Shown: positions 1 to 7,161, counted from the first letter of the stretch. The stretch: 39,870 nucleotides of DNA from Deltaproteobacteria bacterium RIFCSPHIGHO2_02_FULL_40_28 (GCA_001798135.1 MGRJ01000001.1:1-39870); one strand, 5' to 3'. Notes: generated from the letters alone by a model not told the origin. Made by a program: numbers and translations.

Positions 1-16
1 TAATCATACACCTCGT

Positions 17-72
17 AAGTGCCTCGGTTATTTAACACCTGCCGAGGTCTTTATTAACCAGGTGTTGCACTT
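17..72. repeat. Interleaved inverted repeats with pseudoknot potential
   Basis: Three short complementary pairs are nested and crossed: AAGTGC (17-22) with GCACTT (67-72), CCTCGG (22-27) with CCGAGG (42-47), and AACACCTG (34-41) with CAGGTGTT (59-66). The second and third pairs interleave, which is the topology of an H-type pseudoknot or of two competing hairpins. The 3' arm 60-72 is continuous, while its 5' partner is split by a bulge that holds the CCTCGG arm. It lies 3' of a minus-strand gene, so it could be a terminator or an RNA element. The window starts here, so any larger context is lost. Confidence 0.45.
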
Positions 73-85
73 CAAATGTGAATCC

Positions 86-129
86 ACCTCCCCGCCTGCG
101 CGGGGATGACAATTAGTGTGGGGATGACA
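86..129. repeat. REP-like dispersed repeat, copy 1
   Basis: A short GC-rich hairpin, CCCCGC (90-95) and GCGGGG (100-105), is followed by GATGACAATTAGTGTGGGG. The same hairpin-plus-tail unit recurs at 14093-14130 with a different loop and one base change in the tail. It sits just downstream of the stop of the minus-strand gene at 135-500. Confidence 0.6.
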
Positions 130-134
130 GATTT

Positions 135-500
135 TCATTCTGGAATGTTTTGAATTTCATTAAGTCGAACCGCAAAACCTTCACACGATTGAAGTGTGGA
201 GCGCACCATTTTTTTACATTTAAATTCCATAATAGCATCAGCTCCCATTTTATGGGCTTTTTTTCTTATTTGGTGAATCACAGCATCCTTTTTATTAGTA
301 AAAGCATCTTGGCCCTGCACAAAACCTAAAATGGTGTAATCTCCCTCTAATTTTTCTCGATAGATGCGAATTTTTTCTAGCTCAGCTTCATAGGCTTCTG
401 TTTTTTTATTTTGACGCAGTTGATTTGTGGCCCATGGAGCTTTAGCCATACTTGGCATGATAAAAGAAAAAAATAATATAAGGGTTAAAAAACATTTCAT
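135..500 (-). CDS. Small exported protein, weakly RcsF/YbjQ-like
   Basis: A 121-residue protein of unknown function. Residues 1-20 form a clear signal peptide (basic MK, hydrophobic run, then MAKA), so the mature protein should be periplasmic or outer-membrane associated. There is no lipobox cysteine. The second half has an alternating pattern, with ILGFV, then a helical KKDAVIHQIRKKAHKMGADA stretch, then a strand ending in GFAVRL. This recalls the RcsF and YbjQ-like fold, in which 'A..mGAdAi' precedes a cysteine-bearing strand; cysteines occur here in FKCKK and QSCEGF. That resemblance is from memory and weak. Its ATG overlaps the stop of the upstream gene by 4 bases (ATGA at 497-500), so the two are translationally coupled. 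Confidence 0.7.
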   Translation of the reverse strand: MKCFLTLILFFSFIMPSMAKAPWATNQLRQNKKTEAYEAELEKIRIYREKLEGDYTILGFVQGQDAFTNKKDAVIHQIRKKAHKMGADAIMEFKCKKMVRSTLQSCEGFAVRLNEIQNIPE

Positions 501-1195
501 GGGCTGGCTACCTTACTGTAGGTTTCTGCGCTTTTTTTAAGAGAAGAACGGTAAATTGATTTTGCTAAAAAATGGGGAATATTAATTCCTGGGTCAGACT
601 CATAGTATCCACGCCATTCAGTCCAGCCAGGTTTGTTTGGAATAGGTGTTAATTCCCAATAACCCTCTAATTTTTTAAAATTGCTTACAATCATTTTATA
701 GTCATAACGGTAATAGCTTTTAGAACTACTAGATTCATCATTTTTAATTTTAATAACAGTCCAGCGATCTTTTAAGGGAAAAGGAAAAGCAAAACGTTGA
801 AGAGCATAACTTGTCCATTTGCCATCTGTTAGGCGTCCGTGATCAGATGTTATCTTTTTATCACCGATAAGTTTGTATAATTCTTTTATGTCTTGCGGTT
901 GTTTATTTTCAAGTAATTTTGCCATACCTTCATCTAAGGCCCTACTATCATTGTAATCCTTGCTGATGTTTTTCCAATTATTTGTATCAATCATGATGGG
1001 CCAAAGTATTTTCGCCTCATGAGGCATCCAAGCACGAAAAGAGGTGCGTACATTGGTTGCTTTTTTATCGAAGGCCGTATTGACCCAAATGTTTTCCTCA
1101 TTTAATTCAGGATCAACCTCAGGATGAAAGGTATTGTAAGCATGGATATTGGTAGAAAAGAAAAGAAAGACTAAAATGAAGATTTTAAAAAACAT
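497..1195 (-). CDS. Exported SRPBCC/START-like domain protein
   Basis: A 232-residue protein with an N-terminal signal peptide (residues 1-19, ending NIHA). The rest resembles the SRPBCC superfamily (START, RatA and polyketide cyclase types): a helical front half, then a beta-rich half including FPFPLKDRWTVIKI and GYWELTPIPNKPGWTEWRGY, and a final amphipathic helix. Such folds enclose a hydrophobic cavity and usually bind lipids or other hydrophobic ligands. No catalytic motif can be pointed to. It is the first gene of a two-gene minus-strand unit; the next gene starts inside its stop codon. About 40 bases separate it from mltG, so it may belong to that transcript. The family call is moderate and the ligand is unknown. 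Confidence 0.65.
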   Translation of the reverse strand: MFFKIFILVFLFFSTNIHAYNTFHPEVDPELNEENIWVNTAFDKKATNVRTSFRAWMPHEAKILWPIMIDTNNWKNISKDYNDSRALDEGMAKLLENKQPQDIKELYKLIGDKKITSDHGRLTDGKWTSYALQRFAFPFPLKDRWTVIKIKNDESSSSKSYYRYDYKMIVSNFKKLEGYWELTPIPNKPGWTEWRGYYESDPGINIPHFLAKSIYRSSLKKSAETYSKVASP

Positions 1196-1235
1196 AAAAG
1201 ATACCTAGCAAATTTACATTGAAAGACAACATACA

Positions 1236-2231
1236 TTATGGGGGATTTCCCTTTTTTACTTGGTAATATTGTACGGCTTTATTGTGTTCTTCCAGGGTGT
1301 GAGAGAAATAATGGGTTCCGTCCCCCTTGCCCACAAAATAAAGATAATCACTGGGTGTGGGATTTAAAACTGCCATCAGGGATGCTATTCCAGGTGACGA
1401 AATAGGCCCTACTGGTAAACCAAGGCGAGTATAGGTGTTGTAAGGGGTATCCGTTTGTAAATGTACTTTTGTTAAATTGCCATTGAAATTGGGAATGCCA
1501 TAAATGACGGTAGGATCTGACTGTAAGGGCATGCCTAATTTTAATCGATTTAAAAAAACAGAGGCAATTAAAGGACGCTCACTGGGTGAGCCAGTTTCTT
1601 TTTCAATCATAGAAGCCAGTGTAACCCATTCAAAAAGATTTAATTTTTTTTGTTTGGCTTCTTTGCGCAAGGATAAATTTACCTTGGTGTCAAACAAAGC
1701 AATCATTTTGTTTACTAATTCTGCAGTGGTTGTTTTTTTCTCTAAAAAATAAGTGTCTGGAAAAAGAAAACCTTCTAGAGTTGGTGGATTAATTTCTAAA
1801 TTTTTTAGTTTTGTTCCATCTTTTACTAATTGTTCCCACTCTTCCTTGCCTAAAAGATTTTCTTTTAAAATAATTTGGCCTATTTCTTTTAAATTATACC
1901 CTTCGGGTATGGTAAAAGGATAAAGACGCACCCTGCCCTCCACTACCATGTTGATAATTTCACCCATGATGATACCTTTAGAAAATTCATACTCTCCAGA
2001 ATGAAGAAGACGATCTTTCTTTTGCAGGCGAATTAAAATTTCAAAAAGAGTGGCATTGGAGATAATTTTTTTTTCTTGAAGTATTTTTGCAAAGGCACGC
2101 AAAGATTGTCCTTTTTCAAAATCAACTACCATTAAATTTTGGTTTTGATAGCGAGTTTCTTGTGCAATCCAAATCAAACCAATACCGAGAGAAATAAGAA
2201 AAAAAATAAGGATGAATGAAATTTTTTTCAT
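1236..2231 (-). CDS. mltG: Endolytic murein transglycosylase MltG (YceG family)
   Basis: MltG cleaves nascent peptidoglycan glycan strands at the inner membrane and is thought to set strand length. The 331-residue protein has a single N-terminal transmembrane segment (about residues 4-22), a LysM-like region, and the YceG catalytic domain. The segment WVTLASMIEKETG places the catalytic glutamate at about E210 (E218 in E. coli), followed by the family-typical SVFLNRL, MPLQSDPTVIYG, SPYNTY-like (DTPYNTY) and GLPVGPISSPG blocks. Length matches the family. Its ATG overlaps the ruvX stop by 4 bases (ATGA, 2228-2231), so ruvX-mltG form a coupled operon, a common bacterial arrangement. No defects seen. 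Confidence 0.95.
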   Translation of the reverse strand: MKKISFILIFFLISLGIGLIWIAQETRYQNQNLMVVDFEKGQSLRAFAKILQEKKIISNATLFEILIRLQKKDRLLHSGEYEFSKGIIMGEIINMVVEGRVRLYPFTIPEGYNLKEIGQIILKENLLGKEEWEQLVKDGTKLKNLEINPPTLEGFLFPDTYFLEKKTTTAELVNKMIALFDTKVNLSLRKEAKQKKLNLFEWVTLASMIEKETGSPSERPLIASVFLNRLKLGMPLQSDPTVIYGIPNFNGNLTKVHLQTDTPYNTYTRLGLPVGPISSPGIASLMAVLNPTPSDYLYFVGKGDGTHYFSHTLEEHNKAVQYYQVKKGNPP

Positions 2232-2656
2232 ACTTGATGTGAATCGAGGTATCCTTTAAGAATTAATGAGGCAGCCATTTTATCAATTACTTTTTTTCTT
2301 TTGGCTCTTGAAATATCTGCTTCCAAAAGAGTGCGTTCTGCTTCAAAAGTTGTGAGTCTTTCATCCCAAAAGGTAGTGCTTATTTTTCGACCTCTTTTTT
2401 TAAGATATGCATCAAAGGCCTTCATTGTTTTTTTCACTTTTTCAACCTGGATTCCTTCTTCACCTTTTAAGGTTAAGGGCAGACCAACAATCAGATGATG
2501 GACTTCATGTAGTTGAATAACATGCAGGAGTTTCACAAAAGCTTCGGTTGGATCATGAAAGCGAATAGTCATTAAAGGCTGGGCTGTTATGCCTAAGGGA
2601 TCAGACAGGGCTAAACCCACTGTTTTGTCTCCCCAATCCATTCCCATCATGCGCAT
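2228..2656 (-). CDS. ruvX: RuvX/YqgF pre-16S rRNA nuclease
   Basis: A YqgF-family protein with an RNase H-like fold, involved in maturing the 5' end of 16S rRNA and long called a putative Holliday junction resolvase. At 142 residues it has the usual length. Visible motifs are the first acidic strand (GMDWGDKTVGLALSD, acidic residue D7), the VGLPL block (residues about 78-82), the DERLTT motif (residues about 98-103) and the C-terminal D.MAASLIL helix. Start is uncertain among M1, M3 and M4. It is first in the minus-strand operon with mltG and is divergent from fur, leaving 83 bases for both promoters. Confidence 0.93.
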   Translation of the reverse strand: MRMMGMDWGDKTVGLALSDPLGITAQPLMTIRFHDPTEAFVKLLHVIQLHEVHHLIVGLPLTLKGEEGIQVEKVKKTMKAFDAYLKKRGRKISTTFWDERLTTFEAERTLLEADISRAKRKKVIDKMAASLILKGYLDSHQV

Positions 2657-2711
2657 GAGATCTATTTGACCTTTTTTAAGGATGCGGTAAAGATTTTTTT
2701 TAGTTGTACAT

Positions 2712-2735
2712 GCATATTATTTTCAAATAAAATGC
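2712..2735. promoter_or_regulatory. Near-perfect palindrome, candidate Fur operator
   Basis: A 24-bp palindrome runs from GCAT at 2712 to ATGC at 2735, with a TTATTT/AAATAA core and only two mismatched symmetric pairs. It ends four bases before the fur start codon. AT-rich 7-1-7-like palindromes are the usual binding sites of Fur/PerR/Zur proteins, so autoregulation is the simplest reading. This is inference; the exact Fur-box consensus does not match. Confidence 0.5.
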
Positions 2736-2739
2736 CCCC

Positions 2740-3186
2740 ATGAAATTGATTCCTACTCAAATCAAGACCAAAAAACATTTTGATACTTTTTTAGTTAGCA
2801 AGGGGTTTAAAAAAACTCGTCAACGAGATATCATTGCTGAAATTTTCTTTAATGGACCCCATCATCATTATCGTATTGAAGAAATTTTAGAGCATGCCCG
2901 TAAGCTTGATGCATCTATTAGTTATGCCACAGTGTATCGTACCATGATGATGTTTGTGGAGATTGGTTTTGCCCAGCAACGGCAATTTGGCAAAGGACAA
3001 TCTCTTTTTGAGGTACAAGGCCGACATCACCACGATCACCTTATTTGTACTCAATGTAAAAAAATTATCGAGTTTGAAAATGAAACTATCGAAAAACTTC
3101 AAGCACAAGTTGCTAAACGGCATGGTTTTAAGATGACCCACCATAAGATGGAGCTATACGGCACATGTGTTTCATGTCAAAAGTAA
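2740..3186 (+). CDS. fur: Fur-family metal-responsive repressor
   Basis: A 148-residue Fur-family protein. The winged helix spans about residues 20-85 and includes TRQRDIIAEIF and the recognition-helix text SYATVYRTMMMF. The metal-binding half has HHHDH (96-100), then CTQC (103-106), an EFENETIEKL helix and a final CVSC (143-146). Two CxxC pairs point to a structural zinc site, as in many Fur, PerR and Zur proteins. The sequence around HDHLICTQC and I(I)EFE is most like Fur, so iron is the likely signal, but metal identity cannot be settled from sequence. No Shine-Dalgarno site is visible before the ATG; a palindrome ends four bases upstream. A short gap leads into the lipoprotein gene. Confidence 0.9.
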   Translation: MKLIPTQIKTKKHFDTFLVSKGFKKTRQRDIIAEIFFNGPHHHYRIEEILEHARKLDASISYATVYRTMMMFVEIGFAQQRQFGKGQSLFEVQGRHHHDHLICTQCKKIIEFENETIEKLQAQVAKRHGFKMTHHKMELYGTCVSCQK

Positions 3187-3202
3187 TAAGTAGGGTTACC
3201 TT

Positions 3203-3865
3203 ATGAAAAAACATATTTCTCAATTAATTTTTCTCTTAGTAGGAATGATGATTTTTATTTCCTGTGATTTGGGTCATCAAAAACCAAAATCCTCCCAAAA
3301 AACAATAGAAATGGATTTTAAACGGTATAAGGATGCCAAAAAAGATCTTTCGGTGGAATTACCAAAAACTTGGGAAGTTCATATTATTAAATCAGAAGAA
3401 AAAGGGGATCAAAAACCTTTTCGATTGGTTATGGAAGCCATCAGCCCTAAAGAATCTGAGGCCGATCCCTACCAGGAAAAAATTGGAATCGTGATTGCTG
3501 AAAAAGCATCTAAACTTCCAGAACAAGAAAGCCAAGAATCATCTCTTGCCTGGCAATCTTCTGGGTTGCCAGCTACTTCTACAGCTCCTCCCCAATCAAG
3601 TGAACCTGGCGGGTCCGATCACCCTAAACCTCCCAGTGTATTGCAGGGTTCTGGTATGACTCGTATTAATGGATCTCAAGTACGGTGGTTTGTCAGTAAA
3701 CCATATCTTTCTCACGATGCTGGTGTTGTGCTGCAACAAATGGGTTATGAGATTCCCACTCTTAATCATGTATACAAGTTTGGATGGGTAGGGGAGTCTG
3801 GCAGAGCCGCTAAGGCTAAAAACATTCTGATGCATGCTGTTAAAAGTTTTCGGATAGAAGATTAA
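3203..3865 (+). CDS. Putative lipoprotein of unknown function
   Basis: A 220-residue protein starting with a lipoprotein signal: MKK, hydrophobic stretch, then IFIS-C with the lipidated cysteine at C21. The mature part has a DFKRYKDAKKDLSVELPKTWEV segment typical of small exported alpha/beta domains that read 'sv.lP..W.v' (the PsbP/MOG1-like pattern), a low-complexity Ser/Pro/Gly linker at about residues 115-150, and a second structured part. The motif suggests a role at the membrane surface, but no function can be assigned. It lies 16 bases after fur and its TAA is followed immediately by the methyltransferase ATG, so the three are probably co-transcribed. Confidence 0.7.
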   Translation: MKKHISQLIFLLVGMMIFISCDLGHQKPKSSQKTIEMDFKRYKDAKKDLSVELPKTWEVHIIKSEEKGDQKPFRLVMEAISPKESEADPYQEKIGIVIAEKASKLPEQESQESSLAWQSSGLPATSTAPPQSSEPGGSDHPKPPSVLQGSGMTRINGSQVRWFVSKPYLSHDAGVVLQQMGYEIPTLNHVYKFGWVGESGRAAKAKNILMHAVKSFRIED

Positions 3866-4483
3866 ATGCCTTATTCTCATCAAAAGCAGGCTCTTCGTTT
3901 TGCAGTCAGTATTCAAAAGAGTCTTTATAAAAATCGTTTTCAAGATTTTGGTCCTACTCATCAAGCTCTCCATTGGTCTAGTGTAGAAGCACAAGAACAA
4001 AGATTCCATGTTTTTCATGAAGGGCTTATTTGGAAGGGAAAATCGAAAGTGCTCGATGTGGGATGTGGCTTGGGGGACTATTATGGCTATCTTCTCAGAA
4101 AAAAAGTTCAGCTCGATTATCTAGGCATTGATATTGTAGAAGAATTTATCAATCATAACAAAAAAAAATATCCCAGAGCCAGGTTTGAATGCCAAGATCT
4201 TTTAAGTAATCCCCTTACTGAACATTTTGATTATATTTTTTGTTGCGGACTTTTTGCCTTTGGTAATCCTCATTTTTTTAAAGAAATGATTACCACTCTC
4301 TTTGCCTTGGCAAATAAAACTCTCGTGTTCAATATATTCTTAGTTCCCATTCAAGATTTTTTCTTTTTACCCCCAAAGGAAGCACTCCATTTTTGTGAAA
4401 GTTTAGGAGCAGCCCATGTGCGCATGGTGGATGGATATGCAGAAGGGGATTACACGGTATTTATTGATAAGAAAAAAAAATAA
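3866..4483 (+). CDS. Class I SAM-dependent methyltransferase
   Basis: A 205-residue Rossmann-type methyltransferase. Motif I is VLDVGCGLGDYYG (about residues 63-74), which binds S-adenosylmethionine. Motif II ends in the acidic D89 of YLGIDIVEEF. A later acidic strand, CQDLLSNP, and FDYIFCCGLFAFG correspond to motifs III and IV. The substrate cannot be inferred; small-molecule methylation is as likely as any. Its ATG abuts the stop of the lipoprotein gene with no spacer and it is followed 16 bases later by the exonuclease gene, so coupling within one transcript is likely. Confidence 0.82.
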   Translation: MPYSHQKQALRFAVSIQKSLYKNRFQDFGPTHQALHWSSVEAQEQRFHVFHEGLIWKGKSKVLDVGCGLGDYYGYLLRKKVQLDYLGIDIVEEFINHNKKKYPRARFECQDLLSNPLTEHFDYIFCCGLFAFGNPHFFKEMITTLFALANKTLVFNIFLVPIQDFFFLPPKEALHFCESLGAAHVRMVDGYAEGDYTVFIDKKKK

Positions 4484-4499
4484 TGCTACATGAAAAAAA

Positions 4500-5291
4500 A
4501 TGACGTTTAAATACCTGGTTTACGATATCGAGAGCATTATCAATAGGCCCTTATTAAACAAGGTGCTTTATGCAGGTGAAAATTTAAGTGATGATGAGGC
4601 TTATCAAAAACATGTAGCCGAGATGCAGGCAGAAGATCCCAGTCGCACTTTTATTAATCCTGCTTTTCATAAACCCATTTCTTTGGCCTGTCTTTCTGTA
4701 AATGCCGATTATTCTATTGGGCATATGGGCTTTCTAGGTGGGGAACAAAAAACCTCGGCTTCCATCGTTAAACATTTCTGGACTCTCTATAATGAAAAAA
4801 AACCTGTATTAGTTGATTTTAACGGAAGAGGTTACGATATTCGTTTACTAGAGCTGTGGGCTTTTCAGTTAGGTGTTATCATTGATCCTCGTCATTTTTC
4901 AAAATATGGTCCCAGGTATCGATTTTCTGATGAGTTTCATCTCGATTTACACGAGTTTTTAACTAATAACGGGGCTATCAGGTATCGAGGTGGATTGGAT
5001 CTTTTTTCCAAACTTTTAGGCAAACCAGGCAAAATGACAACCAAGGGAGATATGGTAGAGAAGCTTTATGAAGCTAAAGAATTTTTTCAAATTGATGATT
5101 ATTGCCTCTGTGATGCCCTTGATACCTACTTTGTTTTTTTAAGAACAAGGGTTATGATGGGACAACTAGGTTTGGTAAGAGAACAAGAGCTTGTAGGACA
5201 AGCCAAAAAGAAAATCGAAAAGAAAAACCAAGAAGAAGGTTTTCTTAAAAGCTACCTCTCCAACTTTGGAGAATGGGTTCCTTTTGAATGA
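4500..5291 (+). CDS. PolB-like 3'-5' exonuclease (DEDDy type)
   Basis: A 263-residue stand-alone exonuclease domain related to the proofreading domain of family B DNA polymerases. DEDD residues are visible: D9 and E11 in VYDIES (ExoI), D113 in FNGRGYDIRLL (ExoII), and Y201/D205 in YCLCD (ExoIII, YxxxD, hence DEDDy). HLDLHEF (D149) is also typical of this subfamily. Proteins of this kind occur without a polymerase domain in many Proteobacteria; their in vivo substrate is unclear, with DNA or RNA end trimming expected. The C-terminal 40 residues are charged. It ends the fur gene cluster and is convergent with a small minus-strand gene. Confidence 0.85.
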   Translation: MTFKYLVYDIESIINRPLLNKVLYAGENLSDDEAYQKHVAEMQAEDPSRTFINPAFHKPISLACLSVNADYSIGHMGFLGGEQKTSASIVKHFWTLYNEKKPVLVDFNGRGYDIRLLELWAFQLGVIIDPRHFSKYGPRYRFSDEFHLDLHEFLTNNGAIRYRGGLDLFSKLLGKPGKMTTKGDMVEKLYEAKEFFQIDDYCLCDALDTYFVFLRTRVMMGQLGLVREQELVGQAKKKIEKKNQEEGFLKSYLSNFGEWVPFE

Positions 5292-5312
5292 TACTCCCTA
5301 TGAGGGGGGTAT
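5291..5312. terminator. Hairpin between convergent genes
   Basis: ATACTCCC (5291-5298) pairs with GGGGGTAT (5305-5312), eight pairs with one G-T wobble and a short loop. It lies exactly between the exonuclease stop and the stop of the 53-residue minus-strand gene. No U-tract follows on either strand, so if it terminates transcription it is not a canonical intrinsic terminator. Confidence 0.35.
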
Positions 5313-5473
5313 TACTTACCGGCGAGTTTTTTCTTTTTAATAACTGCCCAGAGTTTTTTGGTCATTTCGCTGGGGGTTACTGGCCCCTTACCAAAAACTT
5401 CTTCTAATGTTGTTTCTACACCCTTGAATGAAATGGTGTAACCACCAAATGGTTTTTTCTTAGCTGCTGCCAT
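5312..5473 (-). CDS. Small SWIB-domain-like protein (53 aa)
   Basis: An unlisted short reading frame with a strong ribosome-binding site: GGAGAATTTT precedes its ATG on the minus strand. The protein begins MAAAKKKPFGG and ends KKLWAVIKKKKLAGK. The segment VTPSEMTKKLWAVIKKKKL closely recalls the SWIB/MDM2 fold signature 'sr.ev.kklW.YIk.n.Lqd'. SWIB proteins of bacteria (Chlamydia and others) are small basic proteins thought to act on DNA or chromatin. Here only the W-helix half is present, so it is shorter than a full SWIB domain of about 70-80 residues. Lysine-rich ends fit nucleic acid binding. Function is inferred only; that it is a real gene rests on the ribosome-binding site and the composition. 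Confidence 0.72.
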   Translation of the reverse strand: MAAAKKKPFGGYTISFKGVETTLEEVFGKGPVTPSEMTKKLWAVIKKKKLAGK

Positions 5474-5532
5474 AAAATTCTCCTTTCAATCCTTATACCA
5501 GAGAGAACTTTTTCTACCAAGCAAGAAATAGA

Positions 5533-6060
5533 TTATTTACCTTCTATTTTTACGTAACCCAGGTAGGTTTTAAGTTCTTCGATGGATTCTTTAATATCAT
5601 CTAAGGCTCGGTGTCGTTCTTGTTTTGTAAATTTTATTTTATATTTTGTACGAAAAATTTCTTTAAAGGAAGTAACGTCAATCATACGATAATGGAGTCT
5701 TTGTGCAAAACGAGGAAGGTAATGGAGAACAAAGCGTTGATCGTTTCCAATAGAGTTGCCACACAAAATAACGCGTTTTTCGCTCCCAAAATGTTTGGCT
5801 GTTAAAGCTAAAAGCTCGTTTTCTACTTGAGTTAAGGGCGTGCCACTTGGAACAGCTTGTGTGAGACCACTTTTTCCATGGTTTTTTTTACACCACTCAT
5901 TCATGGCTTCTAAAACTTCAGGGGGTTGGAAAACAACCCGCTGATATTCTTCTAAAATATTAAAATCCAAATCAGTGATGATCACAGCTAACTCAAGAAT
6001 ATGATCCTTGTTTTCATCTAAGCCCGTCATTTCCATGTCTAGCCAAAACAATCGGTTCAT
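5533..6060 (-). CDS. orn: Oligoribonuclease
   Basis: Orn degrades di- to pentanucleotide RNA and linear pGpG, finishing RNA and cyclic-di-GMP turnover. The 175-residue length fits the family (about 180). DEDDh residues are in place: D8 and E10 in WLDMEMTGLD, D107 in GNSIGNDQRF, and H150/D155 in HRALDDI. The family markers LELAVIITD, NEWCKKNHGKSGL and the D-V-T-S block are also clear. Presence of Orn is typical of Proteobacteria and Actinobacteria rather than Firmicutes. It is a single minus-strand gene, divergent from the hypothetical gene 29 bases away. Confidence 0.95.
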   Translation of the reverse strand: MNRLFWLDMEMTGLDENKDHILELAVIITDLDFNILEEYQRVVFQPPEVLEAMNEWCKKNHGKSGLTQAVPSGTPLTQVENELLALTAKHFGSEKRVILCGNSIGNDQRFVLHYLPRFAQRLHYRMIDVTSFKEIFRTKYKIKFTKQERHRALDDIKESIEELKTYLGYVKIEGK

Positions 6061-6089
6061 GGTGCCAAACTATCCTTAAAGAGTTTTTG

Positions 6090-6395
6090 ATGCAAATCTT
6101 TCTTGATCCTCAAGGAGAAAAGAGTAGTCTTAAAGTTATGAGACATTTTGGCCCAATTGCTTTTCTTTTTTTGATGCTCATCAACAATAGCAGAGAAAAT
6201 TATACGGTTAAAATTGGGGATCATACAACAACCATTAAGGCCAGAAGCATTGTCGAATATTTCCCGCCCAAATTAAAAAGCCCCGTGGACATTTTTATTT
6301 CTAAAACCATAAAGAAAACTGAAAATGTTTGGGAATGTAAGGTTAAAAGGGGTCGTAACGATGTGTTTGTTTTTCCAAACGAATGCCCAAGATAA
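6090..6395 (+). CDS. Hypothetical protein, 101-102 aa
   Basis: Not recognised. An ATG at 6090 is preceded in frame by TTG at 6087; the ATG is preferred. A hydrophobic run (FGPIAFLFLMLI, about residues 20-31) may be a transmembrane segment or an internal signal. The rest alternates hydrophobic and charged residues (YTVKIGDHTTTIKARSIVEYFP, FISKTIKKTENVWECKVKRGRNDVFVF), a pattern expected of a beta-sandwich. No Shine-Dalgarno site is evident. Its reality rests on composition and on having no better overlapping frame; it could be spurious. Confidence 0.45.
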   Translation: MQIFLDPQGEKSSLKVMRHFGPIAFLFLMLINNSRENYTVKIGDHTTTIKARSIVEYFPPKLKSPVDIFISKTIKKTENVWECKVKRGRNDVFVFPNECPR

Positions 6396-6434
6396 AGTAT
6401 GGGGCACTATTCAAAAATTCCATAAAAACACAAA

Positions 6435-6485
6435 GGCCCGGTAAGGGTTGTTCCTTTTCAGAAACAACGACACTTTCCGGGCCCC
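6435..6485. repeat. Long imperfect hairpin
   Basis: GGCCCGG at 6435 onward pairs with CCGGGCC ending near 6483, and the stem continues through AAGGGTTGTT against AACAACGACACTT. By hand this gives about 18 positions with two mismatches and one G-T wobble. A T-rich run (TTTGTGTTTTT on the minus strand) follows the hairpin in the leftward direction, so it could terminate leftward transcription. On the plus strand it would fold just downstream of the hypothetical gene ending at 6395. Confidence 0.55.
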
Positions 6486-7053
6486 TGTGGATATATCGTT
6501 TAGAGAAAATACCTTTTTTTCGTTCCTATAGAGTTTTAAAACCTCCGCCACGGACGGTAACCTTTTAGCCCCCATTCCCTCTTGCTATTAGTCTTGCCTG
6601 ACTTTAGCTTCAGGGATTTGTGCCCTGTGGTGAAGATCAGCGACCGATAAATTTTAAGGGTCAAATTTTTTTGCCGCTTGTCCTCTTTTGGAATTCCCTT
6701 ATGGCCTTTATGGTTTTTGATGCCAAAACCTAGCACTTCGTTTCCGGGTGCCCCTCTTCGGATCTTTTAATTTCAAGTTTACCCTGAAATTTTGATCTTG
6801 AGAGAAAATCAGTTTTGTCCTAGCTCTAGCTTATATTGCTACAACTCCCATTTTGACCTTTGTACCGTTTTAAGATTTAAGCGTATGTCACTTCCATCTC
6901 AAAGTCCGGTAGGTTTTCCCTAAACAATAACTTGTAAAAGATCTGTATCCCGACACGAGTGATTAAACTGCAAAATCTTTTTCTCCACAAGACAGGAAAA
7001 TTTACATTTTTTAAAACTATTGGAATCAAACAGTTTTTTTTGCATCATTTTTG

Positions 7054-7161
7054 TTATGCACAGCTGTGGATAAAAATATCCACGTCGAAGGTGAAGTAAT
7101 CCTTTTGGAATGATACAAAAAAAACGATTTAACAATTTAAGGTGTAGATGGATGTGGATAA
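7054..7161. other. Cluster of DnaA boxes
   Basis: TTATGCACA (7054-7062) fits the DnaA box consensus TTATNCACA. TGTGGATAA (7065-7073) is the exact reverse complement of TTATCCACA, two bases away, so the two boxes face each other. A second exact TGTGGATAA is at 7153-7161. Weaker matches are ATATCCACG (7076-7084) and TGTGGATAT (6486-6494). Two exact boxes plus a consensus match within 110 bases are far more than expected by chance in a window of this size. Confidence 0.65.

Noticed and set aside
3596-4018. Minus-strand frame of 140 residues
   Set aside because: Antisense to the lipoprotein and methyltransferase genes, which are clearly coding; composition is not protein-like.
6536-6736. Minus-strand frame of 66 basic residues
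   Set aside because: GTG start without a ribosome-binding site, low-complexity Lys/Arg/Gly content, and it lies in the gene-free repeat-rich stretch.
6580-6780. Structured noncoding RNA on the minus strand
   Set aside because: Small hairpins can be drawn (for example CAGGGATTTGTGCCCTG) but no known RNA family is matched and folds were not computed.
6920-7135. Minus-strand frame of 71 residues
   Set aside because: It spans the DnaA boxes, has odd composition and no start signal.
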